DNA of 64,000 nucleotides from JAQBDA01 sp963709875 (GTDB taxonomy: Bacteria > Chloroflexota > Anaerolineae > Anaerolineales > UBA4823), in assembly GCA_963709875.1 (NCBI GenBank), contig CAVPYB010000011.1, positions 186,001 to 250,000 of the forward strand. The letters run 5' to 3'. Of this stretch, positions 17,386-26,560 are shown piece by piece. Position 1 is the stretch's first letter. Each line of letters begins with the position of its first letter. A model generated the notes under the pieces. That model worked only from the letters and a program-made list of their open reading frames with translations. It was not told the DNA's origin and ran no database searches. A program made the translations under genes and the position numbers.

Positions 17386-18771
17386 ATGATCCATAACCTT
17401 GATGAGCTCAAATTTGACGGCGGTTATCCCACTGCAGAGACCGTTCAGAAACTGTATGATCAGCTCGATCTGCAGCGCGCCGCGCAGGCTTATCTCGATT
17501 TTATGCCAGCGATGTCGATGCAAGCCCTGCTCGACATGCACCCGCGCGACTACGGAGTCAGCGAGACCGGCGGCATGATCGTGTACACCGAGCCGGGTGA
17601 AGGCAGGTCGAAAGACATCGGCCTGACCTACAACACCGAAAGCATGTACGCGAGCGCCAGCGTCGACCTGAGGCAGACCGGCCCGGCGGTCATCGAGGTG
17701 CCGCCGAATGTCCTGGGCGTCATCAACGACGGCTTCTTTCTCTACTTGGCGGACCTGGGCAATGCCGGTCTCGACCGCGGCCAGGGCGGTAAGTACCTCC
17801 TCCTGCCGCCAGGGTACGAGTGCGACGTGCCTGAAGGCTACTTCGTCTTCCGGTCCAGCACCTGGCGCAACTGGGTGATGGTGCGCGGCTTCGAGCAGGA
17901 AACGGGGCGAGGCGAGGCCGCGCTGGCGTATTACAAGGCGCATTTCAAGGTCTACCCGCTGGGCGAGGGCGTGTACCAGCCGAGCGTCGTCAGCGCGTCG
18001 TTCAAGCCGAGCGACTCCACTTTCGCGCGCGACATCCGCTACTTCGAGCGGCTGGACCAGATGGTCCAGTACGAGCCGCTCTCGGCCTTCACGCCGGAGC
18101 AGCTGGGCCTGCTCCATGCCCTGGGGATCGTGAAAGGGGCCCCGTTCCAGCCCGACGAGCGCATGCGCCGCATCCTGTCGGACGGCGTCCGGTTGGGCGA
18201 CGGCATGGCCAAGGCGATCATGTTCGCCAGCCGCGACCCGGAGGCTCGGGTCTACTCGGACCGTCACTGGGAGCGGGTTTTCATCGGCGGGTACAAGTTC
18301 GAGCGCGACGGCGCCCGGCTCCTGGACGCCCGCACCCTCTGGCACTACGGCGCCATCGTGGTCACTCCGGCGATGGAGGCGAAGATGGTCGGCGTCGGCT
18401 CGCAGTACCTCACGACCTACAAGGACGCCAGCGGCGCCTACCTGGACGGCGGACAGAACTATCGCCTGCGGCTGCCGACCGGAATTCCGGCGAAGAACTT
18501 CTGGTCGGTGACCGTCTACGACACCGAGACGCGCTCGCTGCTGCAGAACGGCCAGCCCAAGCCGAGCATCAGCAGCGCCTTCGACCAACCCGAGGTGAAT
18601 CCGGACGGCTCGGTCGACATCTACTTCGGCCCGAGAGCGCCAGAGGGCAAGGAGAAGAACTGGATCCGGACGGTGCCCAGAAAGGGCCACTTCGTCTGGA
18701 TCCGCCTGTACGGTCCGCTGGAACCATTCTTCACGCAAATATGGAAACCGGACGATATCGTGAAAGTTTAG
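17386..18771 (+). CDS. DUF1254/DUF1214 domain protein
   Basis: The 461-residue protein has an N-terminal DUF1254 part (about 20-150, with TYNTESMYASASVDLRQTGP and the VPPNVLGVINDGFFLYLADLG segment) and a C-terminal DUF1214 part (about 330-450). The latter contains LPTGIPAKNFWSVTVYDTET and DIYFGPRAPEGKEKNWI and ends near GHFVWIRLYGPLEP. The activity is unknown. No signal peptide is visible. Its third codon positions are strongly G/C, more so than the related gene that follows directly, suggesting a separate origin. The ribosome site is poor; an A-rich leader precedes the ATG. Confidence 0.8.
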   Translation: MIHNLDELKFDGGYPTAETVQKLYDQLDLQRAAQAYLDFMPAMSMQALLDMHPRDYGVSETGGMIVYTEPGEGRSKDIGLTYNTESMYASASVDLRQTGPAVIEVPPNVLGVINDGFFLYLADLGNAGLDRGQGGKYLLLPPGYECDVPEGYFVFRSSTWRNWVMVRGFEQETGRGEAALAYYKAHFKVYPLGEGVYQPSVVSASFKPSDSTFARDIRYFERLDQMVQYEPLSAFTPEQLGLLHALGIVKGAPFQPDERMRRILSDGVRLGDGMAKAIMFASRDPEARVYSDRHWERVFIGGYKFERDGARLLDARTLWHYGAIVVTPAMEAKMVGVGSQYLTTYKDASGAYLDGGQNYRLRLPTGIPAKNFWSVTVYDTETRSLLQNGQPKPSISSAFDQPEVNPDGSVDIYFGPRAPEGKEKNWIRTVPRKGHFVWIRLYGPLEPFFTQIWKPDDIVKV

Positions 18772-18781
18772 GAGAATGATC

Positions 18782-20050
18782 ATGACAAACCTACCCCTTT
18801 CCGAACAAGGAATCATTGATGCCTATATTTATGTTCTGGCCCGCTATTTGGTGATTCGCCAGGAGCACATCGATCTTGCCGAAGAAGGCGTCGATTACAA
18901 CAAGATCAAGTTTAATGAACTGGGTAAGGCCGAGTTTGTCAACCCGAACCTGGACGTTGCCTATCTGGAAGCCTGGATAGCTGTCGATGAAAATACGCCT
19001 GTGATATTGGATGTTCCCAGGGTTGAGGGCCGTTACTATACTGCCCAAATCGTGGATGAATGGGCTGAAATCATTGCCAATATCAACGAGCGCAATTATC
19101 CCCAGAAGCCCCATGGGCTCTTTGCCCTGTGCCTGAAAGGCTCCAGTCCCGCGATCCCGGACAGTGCCTTGCGCATCGATTTGCCTTCCATGAAGGCTAA
19201 GATGCTGGCGCGCGTCGAACGCCAGGGCGATGACGAAGGCGCGGTCCAACTGCAACGCGCCTTTAAGTTGATCAAAACCGGCGAACCGATCATCGATCCG
19301 GCGGTTGCTATACCCATGTTCACAAACCAGCAGCCTATCACCGTGGATGTGTTTCGCCAACCTATGGTGGAACAGGTTTTGGCCAGTGCGCTGGATGCCA
19401 TGACGATCGCACTTGAGCTTCAGAAGAATGTGAGAGCTGTTGCCGATTTTGTGGCGCAGAGTGATGCCAACCGCGAAGCTATCGACGTTATCATCAAAAC
19501 CAAGGCTTTCCCAGCTTTGATCCAGTTTATCCGCAGCTATGGGGATCAACGCGGCGGTTGGATTGCGACGACCGGAAAAACCACCGGTTTTGGTGATGAC
19601 TACTGGTTCCGCGCTGCAGCCAATTTTGCCGGCATCTGGTGGAATAACAATGAAGAGGTAGTTTACTATATTGGCGAGAAAGATCATGCTGGCAATGAAC
19701 TCAATGGCAGTAACGCCTATGTGCTGAACTATGAGCCTGATGCTTTACCCGCACAGCATGTGTATGCCTACTGGTCACTAACCTTGATGAGCTTGCCTGA
19801 CTATCGGGTGGTGCCTAACGATCTGGAACGCTACAACCTCAATAATATTACCGGGCTTCAGTACGAAGAAGATGGCTCACTCAAAATCTACCTGGCAGGT
19901 GAATTGCCTCCCGGCGCGCCGCAATCCAACTGGCTGCCTGCCCCCGAGGGAAAACCATATACTTTGAATCATCGGCTCTATGTGCCCAAACCGGATGTAC
20001 TATCAGGAAATTGGTACGTGCCGCCGATCGAAAAGTTAGCATTGCACTGA
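18782..20050 (+). CDS. DUF1254/DUF1214 family protein, second copy
   Basis: ATG 18782 is preceded by AGGAG with 7-nt spacing, so it was preferred to 18776. The protein of about 422 residues has the same two-part plan as its neighbour. The N-terminal part shows NPNLDVAYLEAWIAVDENTP and VEGRYYTAQIVDEW. The C-terminal part shows VYAYWSLTLMSLPDYRVV and LKIYLAGELPPGAPQSNW. The two copies are distant in sequence and base composition, so this is not a recent duplication. The function is unknown. The next gene starts 11 nt after the stop, indicating one operon. Confidence 0.75.
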   Translation: MTNLPLSEQGIIDAYIYVLARYLVIRQEHIDLAEEGVDYNKIKFNELGKAEFVNPNLDVAYLEAWIAVDENTPVILDVPRVEGRYYTAQIVDEWAEIIANINERNYPQKPHGLFALCLKGSSPAIPDSALRIDLPSMKAKMLARVERQGDDEGAVQLQRAFKLIKTGEPIIDPAVAIPMFTNQQPITVDVFRQPMVEQVLASALDAMTIALELQKNVRAVADFVAQSDANREAIDVIIKTKAFPALIQFIRSYGDQRGGWIATTGKTTGFGDDYWFRAAANFAGIWWNNNEEVVYYIGEKDHAGNELNGSNAYVLNYEPDALPAQHVYAYWSLTLMSLPDYRVVPNDLERYNLNNITGLQYEEDGSLKIYLAGELPPGAPQSNWLPAPEGKPYTLNHRLYVPKPDVLSGNWYVPPIEKLALH

Positions 20051-20061
20051 GGATCAGTGGG

Positions 20062-20724
20062 ATGATGAATAGTACAACGCCCGTCATCGAATACCGTCGG
20101 CTAACCACTCCGCGGGCAGCGGCGATCGCTGGGATCTTATTCGGCTTGTTATTTTCCGCCAGCCTGGTCTTGCTGCGTAGCGCCCTACCCGAAGAGTTTA
20201 GTAGCGACATCGCCTGGCTGGACTCCAGGACGCAATATATCTCCTGGGCTTTGGGGTTGATGCCTTTTGCCGGGATTGCATTTCTGTGGTTTATCGGCGT
20301 TGTGCGTGACCGGATGGGCGAACTCGAGGATCGTTTCTTTTCTTCAGTCTTCTATGGCAGCAGCCTGCTTTTCCTGGCGATGATCTTTGTATCAATGGCC
20401 CTAGCTGGTGGAATCCTGGTCACCTACCCCATGCTTACCGGGGAAACGCCGGATTATTCTGCAATTATTTTTGGCAGAGCAGTAATGCTTCAAATCAGCA
20501 ATGTCTATGCTTTGCGAATGGCAGGTGTCATGATGATCTCACTGGCTACGATCTGGATCCGTACCGGATTGATGCCGCGCTGGTTGACCGTGACGACCTA
20601 CCTGCTGGCGATTACCTTGCTGGTGGTCGTCAATCTTAACCTTTGGGTCACCCTCATCTTCCCCGCATGGGTGATTATGATCAGTGTTGAGACCCTGGTC
20701 AAAAACTTAGGGCGTTCGACCTAG
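20062..20724 (+). CDS. Conserved integral membrane protein, about six helices
   Basis: The 220-residue protein has no family I can name. It has about six hydrophobic segments beginning near AAAIAGILFGLLFSASLVLL. A short polar stretch (EEFSSDIAWLDSRTQY) probably faces outward after helix 1, and a loop VVRDRMGELEDRFFSS probably faces inward. The start at 20062 (an ATG pair at 20062/20065) lies 11 nt after the DUF1254 stop. It is tightly packed with the DUF1254 gene before it and the SulP gene after it, so a shared envelope function is likely. Confidence 0.6.
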   Translation: MMNSTTPVIEYRRLTTPRAAAIAGILFGLLFSASLVLLRSALPEEFSSDIAWLDSRTQYISWALGLMPFAGIAFLWFIGVVRDRMGELEDRFFSSVFYGSSLLFLAMIFVSMALAGGILVTYPMLTGETPDYSAIIFGRAVMLQISNVYALRMAGVMMISLATIWIRTGLMPRWLTVTTYLLAITLLVVVNLNLWVTLIFPAWVIMISVETLVKNLGRST

Positions 20725-20738
20725 GGAAAGGCTCGTAG

Positions 20739-22451
20739 ATGCAGTCCAACATTATCGCTACCTATAAGCAGCGCTGGAGTATCCGTCGCAGGAACCTTGG
20801 CGCCGACCTGGTCGCCGGTTTAACCACCGCAGTATCCAGCATACCCGATAGTATGGCTTCTGCTCTGCTGGCAGGCATTAATCCATTGGCGGGGCTTTAT
20901 ACCATGATCATCGCCACACCAATTGGGGCGCTGTTTACCAGCTCAGAGATGATGCACATATCCACCACCAGTGCATTATCGCTTGCCGTGGCAAGCTCCC
21001 TGGTTGGAATGTCGCCAGATACGAAGTTGCAGGCTGTGTTCATGCTGGCCCTCATGGTCGGGGTTATCCAGATTTCCCTGGGCTTGCTTAAGATGGGCTA
21101 CCTGGTGCGGTTTGTGCCTTTTTCTGTTATGACTGGCTTCTTAAACGGCGTTGCTCTCTTGATCATCCTAAGCCAGCTCGGCGATCTTACCGGTTATTCG
21201 AGTCCATTCTCCAACCGGATTATCCAGGCATTGGATACGGCAATAAACTATACCCAAATCATCCCACCAATATTTGCTGTAGGTATGACAACTGTCGTAC
21301 TGATCCTCCTTCTTAATAGAAGCAGGAAAACGAAACCGTATTCCTTGATATTGGCTATGGTTGCAGCTTCAACTCTTGCTGTATTACCCGGGTTTGATCT
21401 GGTGCCAACAGTTGGGGATGTGACCGATGTGCCGAGCGCATTGCCGCGTTTCAATCTCCCCGATTTCTCCTTGCTCTTGGCCTTGATCGTACCGGCTTTT
21501 GCCATCAGTATCATTGGTTTGGTCCAAGGGGCAGGGATTTCCCAGGGATACCCAAATCCAGACGGGAAGTTCCCTGACCCGTCTGGCGATTTCTTTGGAC
21601 AGGGTGTTGCCAATCTGGCAGCAAGTTTTTTCAGTGGAATGCCTTCAGGTGGGTCGCTCTCCGGTACGGCTTTGGTTGTCAGTTCAGGCGCGAGGACGCG
21701 CTGGGCGAATATCTTTGTCGGGATCCTAATCGCCGTCATCATACTGCTCTTCTCTCAAGTGGTAGAGCTAATCGCGATGCCGGCGCTGGCCGGCCTTCTG
21801 ATCGTGATCGGTTTTCAAACAATTAAACCCACCGACATCATGACGGTTTGGCAAACCGGTTTGACTCCTCGAGTCGTAATGTTGATTACTTTTGTAGGGA
21901 CACTGATCATGCCGCTACAATTCGCAGTGCTTCTGGGTGTGGCAATTTCCATTGTGCTTTATATATCCCAGCAAGCCAACCGCATTCGTCTGGTTGAGAT
22001 TGTTCCCCAAGAAGGCGGCTTCCCTGTGGAGCGACCAGCTCCTGAACAATTGCCGAGCCATGAAATCACCATGCTTGTGCCGTATGGCAGCTTGTTTTAT
22101 GCCGCCGCCAAGACCCTGGAAGAAAACCTGCCCACTGCTGAAAATACACGTCGAGCGGTGGTAATATTAATCCTTCGCGGATATGAAGAGTTCGGCAGCA
22201 CAATGATCGGCGTGCTGGATCGATACGGGCGCACCATCCAGGGTCATGGAGGAAAAGTGATATTAGCCGGGGTCAGCCAGGGCGTTCTCTCGCAATTGGA
22301 GCGCACCGGGTTGCTCGAACTGATCGGGAAGGAAAGTATCTTCATGGCGACGGATGAATTTGGAATGGCCGCTAACCATGCTTTTGAATATGCACGGAAG
22401 TGGTTGGATGCGGCAGAACTACAAGAAATTCCGACAGAGAACGAAACATAA
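20739..22451 (+). CDS. SulP family anion permease with STAS domain
   Basis: The 570-residue protein has 12-14 membrane segments with the SulP landmarks LVAGLTTAVSSIPDSMA near the N-terminus, GLYTMIIATPIGALF and FVPFSVMTGFLNGVALL. A cytosolic STAS-type domain follows at about 435-560 (AVVILILRGYEEFGSTMIGV, KVILAGVSQGVLSQL). SulP proteins carry sulfate or other anions such as bicarbonate. With two sulfatases in the same gene run, sulfate is a plausible cargo, but direction and ion are inferred. The gene begins 14 nt after the preceding membrane protein. Confidence 0.88.
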   Translation: MQSNIIATYKQRWSIRRRNLGADLVAGLTTAVSSIPDSMASALLAGINPLAGLYTMIIATPIGALFTSSEMMHISTTSALSLAVASSLVGMSPDTKLQAVFMLALMVGVIQISLGLLKMGYLVRFVPFSVMTGFLNGVALLIILSQLGDLTGYSSPFSNRIIQALDTAINYTQIIPPIFAVGMTTVVLILLLNRSRKTKPYSLILAMVAASTLAVLPGFDLVPTVGDVTDVPSALPRFNLPDFSLLLALIVPAFAISIIGLVQGAGISQGYPNPDGKFPDPSGDFFGQGVANLAASFFSGMPSGGSLSGTALVVSSGARTRWANIFVGILIAVIILLFSQVVELIAMPALAGLLIVIGFQTIKPTDIMTVWQTGLTPRVVMLITFVGTLIMPLQFAVLLGVAISIVLYISQQANRIRLVEIVPQEGGFPVERPAPEQLPSHEITMLVPYGSLFYAAAKTLEENLPTAENTRRAVVILILRGYEEFGSTMIGVLDRYGRTIQGHGGKVILAGVSQGVLSQLERTGLLELIGKESIFMATDEFGMAANHAFEYARKWLDAAELQEIPTENET

Positions 22452-22581
22452 TATCCGATCCTGTCGCAACTCTCTATGAGAAGGAGGTTTTACATGAGGC
22501 TTGGATTATATGAATAGCAATCCAGTTATCGCCAATCGGATCAACAACAATAATTCAAATAAGGATTACGAGGAGTATTAA

Positions 22582-24987
22582 ATGCTTGCACAAAATAACA
22601 GGACAATTTTCGGTTTATTTAGCCTGCTCATCGCCATAAGCCTTATCCTTGGCGCTTGTTCATCGCCGGCGCCAAGTCCAGCGCCGACAGAGGCTGCCGC
22701 ACCCCCCACCGCTATGCCGGCTGTACCGACAGAAGCCCCACAGCTTTTGGAGCCCATCACTCAGGAACAATTGGTTGGTGCAATTTGGCAGTGGGTTGGC
22801 GGGAGAGAGCCGCTGTCGTCCCCGCCATTCCAGGTGCCAGAGCCACAGAAGTACACCCTGACCTTCAACGAAGATGGCTCGCTTTTTGTCCAGGCAGACT
22901 GCAACACCTCGCGCGGCACGTATGAGCTTTCTGGCGACCAACTCACCATCACCCTCGGGGCAACGACGCTGGTGGCGTGTGAGGTGGACTCGTTGTCTGA
23001 TCATTTCATGGCTAACCTTGGAAATGCAGCCCAGGCGGGCAGTGGGTTTGGCAACCTGGTGATCGTCCTCGCAGATGAGGCGGGTGAGATGTACTTCAAT
23101 CGCACCGCTGCGCCTGAACAGGCTACCAACCTGGAGCCGATCACCCAGGAAGATATGATCGACATCCTGTGGCAGTGGACCAGCCTGGAAGAGCCAGCTC
23201 CTGCACCGGGTATTGGCGTAGGTGACCCTTCGCTCTACGATATTGTCTTCCGGGCGGACGGCACCTACAGCGCCAAAGCCGACTGCAACCGTTTGAACGG
23301 CACCTACACGATGAACGGGTCGCAGCTGGCAATCAACCCCGGGATCACCACGCTGGCGGCATGCGAGCCAGAGTCTATGTCCGACCAGTATCTGAGCTTT
23401 CTGTGGAGCGTGACCGGAGTAGGACAGAATGAAGGGCTGCTGGTACTGCTCCTGGATGATGGCTCGTCGGCGATGTCGTTCGTCAACGCGGGTCCCTCCC
23501 CTGTAGCAACGACGCCCCCCAGCATCGAGGGCGATCCGGCATTGGTACTGGGCACGCCCAATGGTGTAGAAAACTTCGACAACACCAACAACTGGACCAA
23601 TTTTGACAGCGCCTGCTTCACATCTCAGATCACGGGCGGGCAGTTTGTGATGACCGCCAATGGGGTGGCAGAGTTTTCCTGCTGGGAGGTCTCCTGGCCG
23701 CAGCTGGACAACTTCTACATCGAGACATCCCAGATCATGCCCCAGACCTGCGAGCCACAGGACCGCTTCGGGCTGCTATTCCGTGCCCCGGATAACAACC
23801 GTGGCTATCTTTATGGATACAACTGTGCGGGACAATACAGCCTGACCGTCTGGGATGGGCAGGCAACCACCACTCTGGTGGAGCCCACCAATAGTGCGGC
23901 GATCCTCGCCACCCCCGGGGCGATGAACAGGATGGGCTTGTTGGCATTCGGAGAGAACGTCTCCCTGTATGTCAACGGCGTGTATCTGGAGACAGTAACA
24001 GATTACACATTCCTGGATGAGGGCAAGATCGGCTTCTTCGTACGGGCTGCCACAGAAAATCCGTTCACGGTGAGCTACGACCAGCTGCGTGTGTGGGTGC
24101 TGGAGGATGAGTTTTACCCGCCAACTGTGGCAGAGCCGCTACCACCAGTTGAACTCCCGGAACCGCCGTCGAACGTCCCCACTGGGCAAGCTAACGTCAA
24201 CGTAAACGTTCGCACCGGTCCGAGCACGCTCTTCCCGGTGCTGGGCACCGCACAGCAGGGCGACACCGGCGAAATTCTGGGGATTAATCCGGATGGAACA
24301 TGGTATGCGGTCAGCGTCCCCACGACTATGGTCGGAACCGGTGCAGCCTGGGTCTCTGCCCAATTTGTCACCCTGACCAACCCGACCGGACAGCCACTGC
24401 CCGTGATTACTCCGCCCCTCCTGCCGACAACTGTGAACTTCCCGACCCCACCCGCGGGCGCGCCACAGGTAAGTATGCGTGAGCCTGCCACGATTCGCAG
24501 CGGTCCCACCCTGGAATTCCCAGTAATGGGAGTTGCGCCCAGCGGCGCTCGAGCCGAAGTGATCGGGGAGAGCGAAGACCGAGAATGGTGGGCGGTGCGG
24601 GTACCAACCACACTTTCCAGCGATGGGACTGCCTGGGTCTTTAAGGCTTACACCTCTGCCAGCAGCATCAGCGGCGTGCCTGTGCTTCGAACCCCGAACC
24701 TGCCGAACAACATCACACCGGCAGCGCCGGCTTCAGGCGCGCCTTCCCTGATCACGATCGAGCCGCTCAACGTGCGCGTTGGACCCGGGAATGAGTATTC
24801 CAGCCTGGGCCAGGTAGCACGCGGCTCGGTTCTGGCGGTTGTGGGCGTCAGCCCGGACAGGGAACACTTTGTCGTCAATATTCCGACTACGATCGACTCC
24901 AGCGGTCAGGGCTGGGTACCGGCGCGCTTTGTCAACGCCCAAAACGTAGGTAGCGTGCCTGTCATCCAACCACCGCCAGTGCGGTAA
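22582..24987 (+). CDS. Large lipoprotein: two META domains, LamG-like domain, three SH3b repeats
   Basis: The 801-residue protein carries a lipobox (LILGACSS, Cys26) and a Pro/Thr/Ala-rich spacer. Two META-like domains follow at about 55-175 and 183-305, each with a DCN-x(3-6)-GTY motif. A beta-sandwich of LamG/concanavalin type spans about 325-515 (FDNTNNWTNFDSACF, FGLLFRAPDNNRGYLYGYN, IGFFVRAA). Three SH3b repeats with N-V-R-x-G-P motifs occupy about 540-800. SH3b domains bind cell-wall material, so it probably sits between membrane and wall. The first gene of the peptide group also encodes META repeats at 4439. A hairpin follows. Confidence 0.85.
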   Translation: MLAQNNRTIFGLFSLLIAISLILGACSSPAPSPAPTEAAAPPTAMPAVPTEAPQLLEPITQEQLVGAIWQWVGGREPLSSPPFQVPEPQKYTLTFNEDGSLFVQADCNTSRGTYELSGDQLTITLGATTLVACEVDSLSDHFMANLGNAAQAGSGFGNLVIVLADEAGEMYFNRTAAPEQATNLEPITQEDMIDILWQWTSLEEPAPAPGIGVGDPSLYDIVFRADGTYSAKADCNRLNGTYTMNGSQLAINPGITTLAACEPESMSDQYLSFLWSVTGVGQNEGLLVLLLDDGSSAMSFVNAGPSPVATTPPSIEGDPALVLGTPNGVENFDNTNNWTNFDSACFTSQITGGQFVMTANGVAEFSCWEVSWPQLDNFYIETSQIMPQTCEPQDRFGLLFRAPDNNRGYLYGYNCAGQYSLTVWDGQATTTLVEPTNSAAILATPGAMNRMGLLAFGENVSLYVNGVYLETVTDYTFLDEGKIGFFVRAATENPFTVSYDQLRVWVLEDEFYPPTVAEPLPPVELPEPPSNVPTGQANVNVNVRTGPSTLFPVLGTAQQGDTGEILGINPDGTWYAVSVPTTMVGTGAAWVSAQFVTLTNPTGQPLPVITPPLLPTTVNFPTPPAGAPQVSMREPATIRSGPTLEFPVMGVAPSGARAEVIGESEDREWWAVRVPTTLSSDGTAWVFKAYTSASSISGVPVLRTPNLPNNITPAAPASGAPSLITIEPLNVRVGPGNEYSSLGQVARGSVLAVVGVSPDREHFVVNIPTTIDSSGQGWVPARFVNAQNVGSVPVIQPPPVR

Positions 24988-25001
24988 ACCAATTATCTTA
25001 G

Positions 25002-25031
25002 CGAGGGCTGGGGAGTACTCCCCAGCCCTCG
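25002..25031 (+). terminator. Perfect hairpin after the META/SH3b lipoprotein
   Basis: The sequence CGAGGGCTGGGGA-gtac-TCCCCAGCCCTCG forms a 13-bp perfect stem with a 4-nt loop, 14 nt after the stop. It is GC-rich and very stable. It lacks a T-tract and is a likely transcript end or processing barrier before the AI-2E family gene. Confidence 0.65.
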
Positions 25032-25058
25032 AACAATTGCTCGCGTTGAAAGAATAAT

Positions 25059-26304
25059 ATGCGAGATCGATTAATCACCCAGAGAATCTTCTTCTTTGGC
25101 ATGGTTGCCATCCTGGCAATCCTGGCATTGATCCTCGTCTGGCAGTTCACCAGGGCAATCTTACTGGCAGCTGCCCTGGTGATCATCATGAAACCAGTAT
25201 ATAACTGGCTATTGAATAAACGAGGGATCAACGGCAGAGAATCGCGAGCAACCGCGATTACGATCCTGGTAATTATTCTGATCATTGCCATTCCGGCTGT
25301 CATGATCATCGGAGGGGCGATCACCCAGGCTGCCTATCTCTTCAGCGGGCTGGATCTCGAGGGCTTAGATTTCTCCGGGCGGGAGATCAATGGTTGGCTT
25401 GAGAATACTATACAGACAATCGTGGCGGGTAATATCAATCTGGATGAGTTCAGATTTGCAGAAAACCTGTCGCAGGCGATTGCGTGGTTTAGCCAGTGGC
25501 TGATTGGTATATTAGTCAGCCTGGGCCAATCACTGCCCAGGTTGTTCACAAATGCACTGGTCGTGATGGTGATACTGTACGTATTCCTGCCGATCTATAA
25601 GAGTTCCGGGGAAACAAGATATCCTTGAAATCATCCCGTTCCCGCCCGAAATCACCCAGCTGTTCATGGACAAGATCGATTTGATGATCAAGGCGATGTT
25701 CAAAGGCACGTTTGTGATTGCGATCTCGCAGGGATTGGCGATGGGGTTTGTCTTTTGGCTGGCAGGTGTGCCGTATGTCATGGTCTTAACCCTGGCATCG
25801 ATGTTCCTGTCCCTGGTGCCATTAATTGGAGTTTCTCTGGTTGCCTGGCCAGTAGGGATCATATTGATCGGCAGCGGCAGTGTCTGGCGGGGAGTCTTCA
25901 TCATTGCGGCATTTTTAATATTCGTCGCCCAGATCGATACGTTCTTAAGGCCGCGCCTGGTGCCAAAAGGCGCTCAGCTAAACCCTGCGCTGGTGATTGT
26001 TAGCGTCCTGGGTGGTTTGGGTGTGCTGGGTTTGGTTGGCGCATTATATGGCCCTGTGGTAATGATTTTATTGGTGACCAGTATCGATGTTTATTCCAAA
26101 TATTTACTGCGATCTGATCTGGAAGTTTTGGATCAGCAAGGTCGTATCGATTTAGTAGAACTGGGGCTGAAAACAGAGGATAAGCAGGTAGATCAAAATA
26201 TTGGTCAAATGGTCTTGACGGCTGCTAAAAATGTCTCCGCTCGCCTGAGGAGGGATACACCGGAATCCGAATCAATAGTAAATCCGAATACATTAAACCA
26301 GTAA
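25059..26304 (+). CDS. AI-2E family transporter (PerM-type), one frameshift
   Basis: The protein has about eight membrane helices. The first frame ends at 25628 right after VILYVFLPIYKSSG. The family sequence resumes in the next frame as ILEIIPFPPEITQLFMDKID, continuing to IAISQGLAMGFVFWLAGVPY, MFLSLVPLIGV and the conserved DTFLRPRLVPKGAQLNPALV region. Removing one G from the GGGG run at 25608-25611 restores a protein of about 414 residues. Members include the Na+/H+ antiporter-like and putative autoinducer-2 exporters; the substrate is not predictable. A polar tail of about 50 residues ends the protein. Confidence 0.8.
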
Positions 26305-26357
26305 GCCTGGATCATGCGGTAATTTAGCGTTACTCGGCTATCTATGGATCTAACGAC

Positions 26358-26376
26358 CGACATGCTTTACATGTCG
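26358..26376. terminator. Small inverted repeat after the AI-2E family gene
   Basis: The sequence CGACATG-cttta-CATGTCG is a perfect 7-bp dyad 54 nt after the stop, followed by TTTCGG. It may be a weak terminator or an operator for the small downstream genes. Confidence 0.35.
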
Positions 26377-26432
26377 TTTCGGAAGCCAAAATCTACAAAA
26401 TTTGAACTTGACAAATAATAAGGAGAAAATTC

Positions 26433-26558
26433 ATGTCAGAAGTAGAGTACCGAGCGACAATACTCTCTAAATCGAGAGCCGGAGTGATGCAGTCGATGGC
26501 TGGCGTGATCTGGTCTCCTATGAAAGGTAAGGTGCATTGTCTCCTCTATAGAGATTGA
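26433..26558 (+). CDS. 41-residue ORF with strong ribosome site, upstream of a membrane protein gene
   Basis: An AATAAGGAGAAAATTC leader precedes ATG 26433. The frame encodes 41 residues starting MSEVEYRATILSKSRAG, with no recognisable family. Its stop is 2 nt before the ATG of the next gene, so ribosomes finishing it could start that gene. It may be a leader peptide, a small protein, or the truncated start of a lost gene. The good ribosome site and the spacing are the only evidence. Confidence 0.4.
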   Translation: MSEVEYRATILSKSRAGVMQSMAGVIWSPMKGKVHCLLYRD

Positions 26559-26560
26559 TC

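Noticed and set aside
17266..18816. Long open frame of over 500 codons on the minus strand
   Set aside because: It is antisense to the GC-rich DUF1254 gene. High G/C at third positions removes stop codons from the opposite frame. Its sequence has no family motif and is rich in Arg, His, Val and Asp, as shadow frames are.
22494..22517. Seven-codon ORF after an AAGGAGG site downstream of SulP
   Set aside because: Too short to support as a gene. The ribosome site may belong to a lost gene start; nothing further in the frame supports it.
25002..25031. 30-bp palindrome read as a site-specific recombination or replication site
   Set aside because: It follows the lipoprotein stop directly and precedes the next gene, which fits a transcript-end hairpin; no partner copy was seen.
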